From Verrucomicrobiota bacterium (GTDB taxonomy: Bacteria > Verrucomicrobiota > Verrucomicrobiia > Verrucomicrobiales > Akkermansiaceae): DNA of 64,000 nt. Made by a program: the position numbers and the translations under genes. The notes beneath the pieces were generated by a model. The model did not search any database. It was not told where the DNA came from and saw only the letters and a program-made list of their open reading frames with translations. Shown here in pieces: positions 28,547-36,289 of the stretch (within the stretch, counting starts at the first letter, position 1; each line of letters starts with the position of its first letter). The DNA is taken from positions 1-64,000 of the forward strand of contig JAPLUI010000228.1 of NCBI GenBank assembly GCA_026397725.1, given 5' to 3'.

Positions 28547-29317
28547 ATGAACCAGTCCGAACAATACAGGAAAGACCTCGACAAGCTCATTCTGGTGGCC
28601 GGACATGCCGTCTATGCCGGAGACGATCAGCGGACCGCTGCCGAAGACAGGGCCTGGGTTCTCCAAGAGTTCCAGAAAGGAGAACCTCCCCGTTACATCG
28701 AGCACATTCGATGTGGTGTGGAACTGGCTGCAGCGCATCCGCGGTCCCTGCTTCTGTTCTCCGGAGGCAAAACCCGACTCGAAGCTGGATCAAACAGCGA
28801 GGCAATGGGCTATTGGCGTCTGGCCGACCAGTTCGACTGGTGGCAGCAAACTGAGGTTAAGGACCGAGCCTCGGTCGAGGAATTTGCACGCGATTCATTC
28901 GAAAATTTGATCTTCGGCATCGCGCGCTTCCGGGAATGCACGGGGCACTATCCCGCGTCCATTGAGATTGTGAGCTGGGAATTTAAGCGCGACCGGTTTG
29001 ATTTTCACCGCCAAACCATCCGATGGCCCGGCGATGTCGAACACTACCAATATCACGGTGCCCGGAACCCCGACACCCTCGATTCCGCTTTGAAGCGGGA
29101 AGCCAGTACCTTCACTGCCTTCAATCGAGATCCTTTTGGAACCGAGGAGCCGCTGCTAAGCAAGCGCAAGCACCGAAATCCCTTTAATCAAACGCCCCCA
29201 TACCCGCTGACATGCCCGGAAATCGCGGGCTTGCTAGGGCACAGAACCCGCGATGCCCCAGCCTTCAATGGCGTCCTGCCGTGGGGAGCCACAATCCAAG
29301 ACCCAAAGACAACATGA
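28547..29317 (+). CDS. DUF218-like protein resembling fungal homologues
   Basis: 256 residues from the ATG at 28547 (an in-frame TTG at 28499 overlaps drmMI and is less likely). Motifs LILVAGHAVYAG near the N terminus, YIEHIRCGVELA, LLLFSGGKTR and EEFARDSFENLIFGI are those of a DUF218/YdcF-like fold, specifically the soluble form I associate with fungal proteins. There is no signal peptide. It lies 40 bases after drmMI and its stop overlaps the ATG of the FRG gene (ATGA), so the two should be co-translated. Its function is unknown; DUF218 proteins elsewhere bind nucleotides or envelope precursors. Position suggests a defence role. Confidence 0.7.
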   Translation: MNQSEQYRKDLDKLILVAGHAVYAGDDQRTAAEDRAWVLQEFQKGEPPRYIEHIRCGVELAAAHPRSLLLFSGGKTRLEAGSNSEAMGYWRLADQFDWWQQTEVKDRASVEEFARDSFENLIFGIARFRECTGHYPASIEIVSWEFKRDRFDFHRQTIRWPGDVEHYQYHGARNPDTLDSALKREASTFTAFNRDPFGTEEPLLSKRKHRNPFNQTPPYPLTCPEIAGLLGHRTRDAPAFNGVLPWGATIQDPKTT

Positions 29318-30450
29318 TCGAAAAACTTATGACCACAAAGACAGCGACGGACCTTAACCAATTCCATTCGCTCTTGGTTGAAGCCCGCCAAACCCTACTC
29401 GAGAGAGACCACGACGAATTATGGTACCGCGGCCATGACCGCGGCCCTTTTCCGCTCATCCCAAAGCTTTTTCGCCACGAGGACCCTGAGGCAAGAGAAA
29501 CTGCGATCTTTCAAATTTGCGATCAGTACGTGGAGCAAAAAGTGTATGGCAGCGACCCCTGGAGTCAGATCTCTTGGATGCAGCATTACGGCATTCCCAC
29601 CAGGCTCTTGGATTGGACAACAGAGGCACAGATTGCCTTGTCTTTTGCGGTGCAATTCCTTAAGAGCCGAAATGGTGAAGAAGACCTGAGAGGGCGCGCG
29701 CCACACGAAATGCCTTGCGTTTATGTGCTCAATGCTTCTCGGCTCAATCGGATGTGCGAAACGGATAAGCCTGTCAACGAGGTGCCTGTGGTTGCGGCAG
29801 CGAAGGAGCCTGAGCATAGGCCTGAGCCTAAGTATGAGTTTCGCAGGATCTTTACGAAGGACGCGGAAAAGCCACGGGTGTATCCGCTGGCAGTTGCACC
29901 GCGGCCCGCCGATATAAACAAGCGCCAGATTGCCCAGCGCGGCCGCTTCACTGTGCAGGGATCTAATCTGGATCCATTGGAAATCCAGGCTCCGAACTGT
30001 ATTTTCTGCATCCAATTTAGCGCTAAACTTTGTGAATGCCTTCGACAGGTCACCTTTATTCCCTTTGACGCTCTGCGGCTTTACCCGGACGAAACCGGGA
30101 TTGCCCAGTTTGTGGCTTCTGAAGCGCGGCTGAGGCTGCTGCCATATGACCCGGTGCTGGCACGGAAAATACGCAAGCGGCTGAAAGAAACACACGCCCC
30201 AGACAAGGACCGGATTGCCGGCCAGCCGCGCTATCACAGCTTGTTTGGCACGTGTAACTTCGGGGACCCCTATATCAAGAGACCGAAAAAGGCAGCAGAA
30301 CTGCTGAGGGCCCTGACGAAGCAAGGGGGGGGGCATTTGTTTTTGTCACCGGTGAGGCTGGAATTGGAAAAACCAATTTTGTATTGGAGACCCTCCTTAA
30401 CCACGAGGAGCACGCAGACAAGGACTTGTCTTTTTTCCCTCTCAGGCTGA
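29314..30450 (+). CDS. FRG-domain half of an FRG-NACHT protein (frameshifted)
   Basis: The ATG at 29314 overlaps the stop of the DUF218-like gene. An FRG domain occupies about residues 25-110 (DELWYRGH near its start and QHYGIPTRLLDWT at 90-102). The rest of the 5' half leads to YIKRPKKAAELLRALTKQ, the usual approach to a NTPase domain. At a run of nine G (30325-30333) the frame shifts and soon stops at 30450. One base less of reading, or one more G, would continue directly into the Walker A motif of the next frame. The gene is therefore one FRG-NACHT fusion of about 977 residues, broken or switched at the G run. FRG domains occur in defence genes; their activity is unknown. Confidence 0.82.
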   Translation: MIEKLMTTKTATDLNQFHSLLVEARQTLLERDHDELWYRGHDRGPFPLIPKLFRHEDPEARETAIFQICDQYVEQKVYGSDPWSQISWMQHYGIPTRLLDWTTEAQIALSFAVQFLKSRNGEEDLRGRAPHEMPCVYVLNASRLNRMCETDKPVNEVPVVAAAKEPEHRPEPKYEFRRIFTKDAEKPRVYPLAVAPRPADINKRQIAQRGRFTVQGSNLDPLEIQAPNCIFCIQFSAKLCECLRQVTFIPFDALRLYPDETGIAQFVASEARLRLLPYDPVLARKIRKRLKETHAPDKDRIAGQPRYHSLFGTCNFGDPYIKRPKKAAELLRALTKQGGGHLFLSPVRLELEKPILYWRPSLTTRSTQTRTCLFSLSG

Positions 30451-32246
30451 TTGATCAAACAACGGACGGCAGCGTGACCGGAAGGAGAAGTTCCAGACTG
30501 TTGCCCCAGTTGTTCGAGTTTATGATCGGGTCCAAGGGCACCGTGCAGGAACAGGAGGCTGCCCGGCAATTGATCCGCGAGGGCGAAGTGATCGTCATAC
30601 TGGACGGCTTGGATGAACTCGCTCGAAATTGGGGGCAGAATGTGGTCAAGAATTTCATGTTTGAGCTGGAGGCATTGGTGGCCGGAAGCGGCAAGGCTCG
30701 GATAGTGGTCTCGTGTCGAAATCATATTTTTGAAACATTGCGGAAAACCGGATCACTGGGAAACTTTGGCAACGGGAAACCGATCAAGATCAGTGCGTTT
30801 GATTGCGGGACTGTGGAAAATGCGTTGCGGAAGAAATTCGAGCACGCATTGCCTCCAACATCCAAGGGGCGCCAGCCCGACGAATTGCGGGCCTTGGCGC
30901 TCTTGGCGGAAACTCCCCTCCTCTACCAAATGGTCCTGAGTGCTGGAGAGCAGCACCTGCGGGAACTCTTGGGCGTGTGCAAAGACATGCCTAAAAAGCC
31001 TAAAGCCGATGTGCTCGAAAGGCGCCGGACAGACCTGCAGGATAAATGGTTTGAGGTCATGCTCAAGGAAACAGGCGAAGCGAAGAATGGAATCAAGAAT
31101 TTGGGCCTCATTGCCGGTGATATGCTGAAACGACGCAGCGATGTGGTGGAGATTAGGGAGGGTGGCCAAATTGCCAGCAATTTGGGTCCCCTCATACAAC
31201 GGCTTTCAGAACCGCCATTTGTATTGTTCACCGGGGAGCAGCAAAGAAGAAACACGTATGCTTTCTCCCATCAGTCTTTGCGAGAATTTGTTCTGGCTAA
31301 GTGCGTTCACCAGGAGATCATAGAGGGAGAGTTTGATTTACTCACATCAAGTCCTTCATTCGACTACGAAGGCGGCGAGTTCTATGCGCGCGTTCATGAC
31401 CTTTTCGGGATTGAACCCTATATCGAAGAGCACATTATCAAAAGACTTGAGTCGCTTTTGAGGAACCCAGGCTCGCTATGCGAGGAGCAGTGGAATCATC
31501 TGGCACGCAATTTGTTCGAGATGCTAGGAGAATTGTTGCCGGATGATGACACTATTGCGGAGAAGGCTACGGGAGTTGCTCTGAAGTATCTGAATCCCAA
31601 CCCCAACGCTTTGCGCTATGTTTCCTTCAAGACGAGGTACAATGTTGCACGATGTCTCGAACGCATTCATGATTCGGCGCCAAGACCCTATAACCGACAC
31701 ACACTTGAGTTCCACTCAACCTGGCCAAAGTCGCCCCGCGACGACCGACATGTTGGCGCGCATGCCATTCGCGGATTTCATCTGTTGAAGCAAGAGCCAC
31801 GTCCGGTGCCTCCTTTGGTTTTCAATGGCAAATCCAGCAGGTCAGGAGGATTGATGCACTTGGAGAAGATAGTGTCAAAGGCACTCATTGACGCCGTGCT
31901 ACAACTGGACGTCCCAGAGATGTTTGAGGACGCGGCCTTTTTAGGAATCAACTGCACCCATGCTCTTATTCGCTGGCTGCCACAGACACCAGACCCAGGG
32001 CAGATTCAAGAGATTCTGGCGCATCGCTATACGTCCAAACCGATGAAACAGAATATCTTTTGGGCTCTCTATCTGAGAGGTGCCAAGGGCATCCTGCGTT
32101 GCTTAAAACGAAAAGGATTTTTCAAGGACTGTGGTCCCTTGGCGTGGCATGACGGCAAGGCCTGGGCCAGCGAGAAGGCGCTGAATGCCTACAATGAATT
32201 GCTCCAGGCGGATTCACAAGTGAAACAACCATCCGACAAATCGTAG
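30333..32246 (+). CDS. NACHT-type STAND NTPase half of the FRG-NACHT protein
   Basis: Read from the G run onward, this frame gives FVFVTGEAGIGKTNF (Walker A) and VIVILDGLDELA (Walker B), the pattern of a NACHT/STAND NTPase. A helical C-terminal region of about 450 residues follows, with no repeat family I can name; in such proteins it would be the sensor. There is no start codon before the Walker motif in this frame (the first possible start, TTG 30384, would remove it), so it needs the upstream FRG part. STAND NTPases act as intracellular sensors that oligomerise and activate an effector, here presumably the FRG domain. The DNA is AT-richer than flanking DISARM genes. Confidence 0.82.
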   Translation, partial: AFVFVTGEAGIGKTNFVLETLLNHEEHADKDLSFFPLRLIDQTTDGSVTGRRSSRLLPQLFEFMIGSKGTVQEQEAARQLIREGEVIVILDGLDELARNWGQNVVKNFMFELEALVAGSGKARIVVSCRNHIFETLRKTGSLGNFGNGKPIKISAFDCGTVENALRKKFEHALPPTSKGRQPDELRALALLAETPLLYQMVLSAGEQHLRELLGVCKDMPKKPKADVLERRRTDLQDKWFEVMLKETGEAKNGIKNLGLIAGDMLKRRSDVVEIREGGQIASNLGPLIQRLSEPPFVLFTGEQQRRNTYAFSHQSLREFVLAKCVHQEIIEGEFDLLTSSPSFDYEGGEFYARVHDLFGIEPYIEEHIIKRLESLLRNPGSLCEEQWNHLARNLFEMLGELLPDDDTIAEKATGVALKYLNPNPNALRYVSFKTRYNVARCLERIHDSAPRPYNRHTLEFHSTWPKSPRDDRHVGAHAIRGFHLLKQEPRPVPPLVFNGKSSRSGGLMHLEKIVSKALIDAVLQLDVPEMFEDAAFLGINCTHALIRWLPQTPDPGQIQEILAHRYTSKPMKQNIFWALYLRGAKGILRCLKRKGFFKDCGPLAWHDGKAWASEKALNAYNELLQADSQVKQPSDKS

Positions 32247-32253
32247 CTGTGTG

Positions 32254-32895
32254 ATGAACTCCACCGATTTCCGAACCAAATTCGTCGTCGGCCGGATGGT
32301 CGATTTGGCTGACCCGCTGCCCGGCAATCCGTTCGCCAGCGAATTGCTGCCGGAGGACCGAGCGCCTACGAACGCGGCCTTGGAGGCGACCGGGCGGGAA
32401 TACTACGAGTATCGGGCGGCCTTGATGGCGCGGAACAACGAGGGTCTGACGAAGGCATGCAACTGCTTCCACGATCCTGAGGAGCGCTCGCCGGACATCC
32501 ACAAACTCCGGGACCTCCACGCCGCCATGGACCGCGCCGTCCTCGCCGCCTACGGCTGGCCCGACATCCCCACCGCCTGCGAATTCCTCCTCGACTACGA
32601 GGAAGAAGACGAGAATGAGGAAGCCGCCGACCCATCCACCATCTCCAATCCACGATCCACCATCCGCCGCAGGCGCAAAAAGCCCTGGCGCTACCGCTGG
32701 CCCGACGACGTCCGCGACGAAGTTCTGGCCAAACTCCTAGCCCGAAACGCCGAACGCGCCGAACAAGAACGTCTCGCCGGCACCGGCAAAGCCACCGCCA
32801 AGAAAACAGCAAAGAATGCCGTAAAAAAGGCCGTCGATGATGCCCAAAGCGAACTCTTCCCAACGTCTCCATCACCTGATACCATGCCGCCATGA
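32254..32895 (+). pseudogene. Duplicate of the drmMI 3' end
   Basis: From about residue 40 the frame matches the last 150 residues of DrmMI (REYYEYRAALM, HAAMDRAVL.AYGWPDI, ACEFLLDYE, RRRRKKP, RWPD.VRDEVLA), including the ATCCACCATC repeat block. The first 39 residues are unrelated. It carries no methylase motif, so it is a fragment. Its stop overlaps the ATG of the next ATPase gene (ATGA), which suggests that this copy is the original 3' end of drmMI and that the DUF218/FRG-NACHT block was inserted in front of it with duplication of the gene end. Confidence 0.8.
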
Positions 32896-34193
32896 TCGAA
32901 CGCCTCAGTCTCACAAACCTCGGCCCCGCGCCCGAAATGACCTTCGCCTTCGGTGAGCGGGTCAACCTGCTCACCGGTGATAACGGGCTCGGAAAAACTT
33001 TTGTTCTCGACCTTGCCTGGTGGGCGCTCACGCGCAATTGGGCGGACGGGCGCATCATCAGGCCCTCGCCACGCCTCCGCGGCGCTGGTATCGAATACGT
33101 GGTAAGAGGCAAAGCCGCAGCCACCGCGCCCGTGGCCTTGACATACAGCGATGAGGCCAGGAATTGGTCGCCATTTCCGCAGGGGGCACCACCCGCGCCG
33201 GGACTGGTGATCTATGCGCGCATCGACGGCGGATTTTCCGTAAAGGATCCGGAGCGTAACCGCTGGCGTGACCGCGACGAGGAGGGGCGCATCATCACCC
33301 GGCCGGAAGCATTCCATTTCAGCAAGCGGCAGGTCTGGGAAGGCCTGCGGGATGATGAAGACCGGGTGGTCTGCCGGGGATTGGTCGAGGATTGGGAGAC
33401 CTGGCGACTCAAATCCAACGGCGCCTTCGCCATGATCACCCAGGTGCTGGCAGACCTCTCACCCGGTGGCAAAGAACATCCGCTGCGTCCCGGCATCCCG
33501 GTGCGCCTGCCCGATGACTTTGGAGATGTGGATATCCCCACCATCATCATGCCGCATGGCGAAGAAGTGCCCATCTATCATGCATCGGCGGCCGTTCGGC
33601 GCATCCTCTCCCTCGCCTACCTCATCGTTTGGGCATGGACCGAGCATCGCATCGCTGCCGAAATACGCGGCCATGAACCGGCGCGGCGGATTGTCCTGCT
33701 GTGGGATGAGGTGGAGTCCCACCTGCACCCGCAATGGCAACGCACCATCCTGCCCTCCGTGGTGGATGTTCTGGAACGCTTGTTGCGCGAGTCCGATGGC
33801 ACGCAGCTTCAGGTCATCGCCACCACCCACGCGCCACTACTTCTCGCCTCCATGGAAACACGCTGGATCCCCGCAAGGGACCGCCTCTTCAATCTGGAAC
33901 TCACCGAAGATGGCAAACAGGTGGAAGTTGAGGAAGTTCCCTGGGCGAGATTTGGCGATGCCTCCGGCTGGCTCACCTCGCCGGCATTCGACATGGAAAG
34001 CGGCTATTCCCGTGAGGCGGAGCGGGCCATGAGTGCGGCGGATCACCTGATCGCTGAATACGCGGACGAACTGCCGGACAACCTGCAGGACCCCGAGAGT
34101 ATCCACCAGGAACTTCTGCGCACCCTCGACGCCGGAGACCCCTTCTGGCCTCTGTGGCTACCCTTCTTCAGGAGCAAAGGAGGCAAACCATGA
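32892..34193 (+). CDS. ABC-type AAA ATPase, OLD/PtuA-like
   Basis: 433 residues with the ABC-ATPase layout of SMC/RecF/OLD relatives: Walker A GDNGLGKT at residues 29-36, a leucine- and Ala-rich signature region near 235-250, Walker B LLWDEVESHLHP near 270-281 and an H-loop in ATTHAPLLLAS near 314-324. No TOPRIM domain follows, so it is the ATPase-only type. Its stop overlaps the start of an HNH-like gene (ATGA). Pairs of such an ATPase with an HNH nuclease recall Septu (PtuAB) and related systems. It starts within the duplicated drmMI tail by an ATGA overlap, so it was probably part of the DISARM operon before the FRG-NACHT insertion. Confidence 0.82.
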   Translation: MIERLSLTNLGPAPEMTFAFGERVNLLTGDNGLGKTFVLDLAWWALTRNWADGRIIRPSPRLRGAGIEYVVRGKAAATAPVALTYSDEARNWSPFPQGAPPAPGLVIYARIDGGFSVKDPERNRWRDRDEEGRIITRPEAFHFSKRQVWEGLRDDEDRVVCRGLVEDWETWRLKSNGAFAMITQVLADLSPGGKEHPLRPGIPVRLPDDFGDVDIPTIIMPHGEEVPIYHASAAVRRILSLAYLIVWAWTEHRIAAEIRGHEPARRIVLLWDEVESHLHPQWQRTILPSVVDVLERLLRESDGTQLQVIATTHAPLLLASMETRWIPARDRLFNLELTEDGKQVEVEEVPWARFGDASGWLTSPAFDMESGYSREAERAMSAADHLIAEYADELPDNLQDPESIHQELLRTLDAGDPFWPLWLPFFRSKGGKP

Positions 34194-34936
34194 TCCCGGT
34201 CCCGAGACTGACTCCGGCCAACGAGCCACCACACTTCAACGTCAACTGCCGTCAACTCGGCGCGACGTTTCTTGCCGAGACTCCGCCACGGGACCCACAC
34301 GAAAAAAGTGCGTGGTGGAGCGAGTTCCAGCCGGATCTCGCCAAGCACTTCTCCTACCGCTGCGGCTGGACCGCGATGGTGATCGGGCTAGATGGAGATG
34401 TGGACCACTATCTCGCCTGCGGGGATCGCGAGGGCCGCCCATCACCCCACCGCAACCTCGCTTTCGAATGGACCGACTACCGCTTTGCCTCGGGAACTGT
34501 GAATTCACGGAAGGGAAACCTCGACGATCAGATCCTCGATCCCTGCAAAATTGGTGATGGCTGGTTCGAAGTCTTGCTGCCGAACTTCGTTCTGAGACCG
34601 ACAAACCGATTGCCCGATGAGCTTCGAGCCAAAGCAGAGACCACTATCAAAAAGCTCAAGCTTTTCAACGAGCACAAGGTCAGATTTACGCGTTGGTCTT
34701 GGTATCAGCGCTACTGGAACGGCGGAGAGCCACTGCTCGGGCAACTTGAGATGGATGCACCGCTTGTCGCGGCAGCGGTGAAGAAGGCGCTGGCTGCGGG
34801 AGAAGCCCTTCCCGACCCGAGTGACTGCCTACCGGGGTATGAGGTTAAAGAAAGGAAGCGAGCCTATGCGAGGCGTCGTGCCTGCACGAAGAAGGCTGCG
34901 CAAGCCCCGCCGGGCGGAGGGCAGGCAGAGCATTGA
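34190..34936 (+). CDS. HNH-like nuclease partner of the ATPase
   Basis: 248 residues from the ATG overlapping the ATPase stop. The core DGDVDHYL (His73), followed by NLAFEWTDYRFAS and NSRKGN, has the DH...N...N/K arrangement of HNH nucleases of the TIGR02646/PtuB-like kind, although the zinc-binding Cys pairs of that family are absent. The line LDPCKIGDGWFEVLLPNF after it also fits those proteins. The tight coupling to the ATPase argues for a two-component nuclease. The C terminus is Arg/Lys-rich. The assignment rests on the motif pattern only. Confidence 0.62.
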   Translation: MIPVPRLTPANEPPHFNVNCRQLGATFLAETPPRDPHEKSAWWSEFQPDLAKHFSYRCGWTAMVIGLDGDVDHYLACGDREGRPSPHRNLAFEWTDYRFASGTVNSRKGNLDDQILDPCKIGDGWFEVLLPNFVLRPTNRLPDELRAKAETTIKKLKLFNEHKVRFTRWSWYQRYWNGGEPLLGQLEMDAPLVAAAVKKALAAGEALPDPSDCLPGYEVKERKRAYARRRACTKKAAQAPPGGGQAEH

Positions 34937-35020
34937 CCCGGCTTTTTGGACCAATGAAAGTGGATCTTGATGGCCGCGTGAAGAACTTGAACCTGATGGT
35001 TTCCAACCCCTCATTCCCCC

Positions 35021-35350
35021 ATGCCCGCTAAAAAGAAAGCCACTGCCCAGCGCACCCCGAGGAAGGCCGCCGTCGTGAAAGCCGCCGCTGGGGAGGCGGC
35101 GTTGTTCGACCGCGTCGCCGCCATCCTCGAACAGGCCTGCGGCAATGTCGTCCGGGCGGTGAACAGCAATATGGTGCTGGCGTATTGGCTGATCGGCCGG
35201 GAGATCGTGCAGGAGATCCAAGGCGGCGGGAAGCGGGCGGAGTATGGCAAGCAGGTCATGGCAAACCTGGCGCAACGGCTCACTCAAAGATACGGCCAGG
35301 GATTTTCAGTCACTAATTTGCAGAATTTCAGGAAATTTCACCAGGAATAA
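35021..35350 (+). pseudogene. DUF1016/YhcG nuclease, N-terminal half
   Basis: 109 residues with the DUF1016 N-terminal helices (LAYWLIGREIVQEIQGG, EYGKQVMANLAQRL, GFSVTNLQNFRKFHQE). It ends at TAA 35348-35350. The next gene continues the same protein in the same frame, so one codon change (a TAC or TAT codon for Tyr, as usual at this place, to TAA) splits the gene. Related proteins are 330-420 residues. The N-terminal half is often proposed to bind DNA or partners. It starts 84 bases after the HNH-like gene. Confidence 0.78.
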
Positions 35351-36289
35351 GCCCAGCGGCGGTATCAAATTCAGTACCCGTTGGGTATCAAATTGGGTGT
35401 GATTGATGCGACTCCTGCAATTCAACACCCGATGGGTGCTGAATTGGCCGACGTGGCACTCAGACCGGCAAAATCACGTCCGACGGGTGCGGAATTGGCG
35501 GTGCCACCAATTCGTCACCCGGCGGGCGACGAATCTCTGGTCGGCTTTTCTCCCGACCTCTCCTGGTCGCATTACCGGGCGCTGATGCGGGTGGAGAGCG
35601 CTGAGGCACGGGATTTTTACGAGCGCGAGGCCATCGCCGGAGGCTGGGACAAGCGGACTCTGGAGCGGCAGATCCACTCCTTTTACTATGAGCGGTTGCT
35701 GAAGAGCCAGAACCCGAAAAAGATGCTGGCGGGCGGCCGGGAATTGCAGACCCAGCCTGAACCGGCGGTGGAGACCTTGAGGAATCCATACGTGCTGGAG
35801 TTTCTCGGACTTCCGGAAGTGGCCAAACTGCACGAATCCGAGTTGGAGGCGGCAATTCTCACCTGCCTACAAGGGTTTCTACTGGAACTGGGCAAAGGCT
35901 TTGCGTTCGTCGCCCGGCAAAGACGGCTGCGCTTCGGCGACGATGACCGCTATGTGGATCTTGTGTTCTACCATTGCCACCTGAAGTTCTACCTGCTGAT
36001 TGATCTCAAACTCGGCGAATTGACGCACGGCGATGTCGGTCAGATGGATGGCTACGTCCGAATGTATGATGACTTGGTCGCCATCGAAGGCGATAACCCG
36101 ACCATCGGCCTGATTCTCTGCACGGAAAAGAATGAGATCGTCGCGAGGTATTCCGTGCTGAAGGACCGCAAACAAATTTTCGCCTCGAAATACATGCTCT
36201 ATCTGCCCACCGAGGAGCAATTGCAACGGGAAATCGAGCGGGAGCGAAGGCTCATCGAAGGCGCACGCAAGGCAACCGATTTACCATGA
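35351..36289 (+). pseudogene. DUF1016/YhcG nuclease, C-terminal PD-(D/E)XK half
   Basis: It continues the preceding frame beyond the nonsense codon; the first internal ATG is at 35426 or later. LSWSHYRALMRVESAEARDFY and the nuclease core RYVDLVFYHCHLKFYLLIDLKLG with GQMDGYVRMYD mark a YhcG-type PD-(D/E)XK fold. The first 65 residues are unlike the family and are encoded by short palindromes (35375-35534), which look inserted. The stop overlaps the drmA start (ATGA), so translation coupling to drmA would be lost if ribosomes stop at 35348. Whether any readthrough occurs is unknown. Confidence 0.78.
35375..35534 (+). repeat. Palindromes inside the DUF1016 gene
   Basis: Three hairpins with 3-base loops lie in a row: TACCC/GGGTA (35375-35387), AATTCAACACCC with GGGTGCTGAATT (35419-35445, one mismatch), and ATTCGTCACCC with GGGCGACGAAT (35510-35534, one mismatch). 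They share the ACCC-loop-GGGT core and encode the linker between the two DUF1016 domains. Confidence 0.7.
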
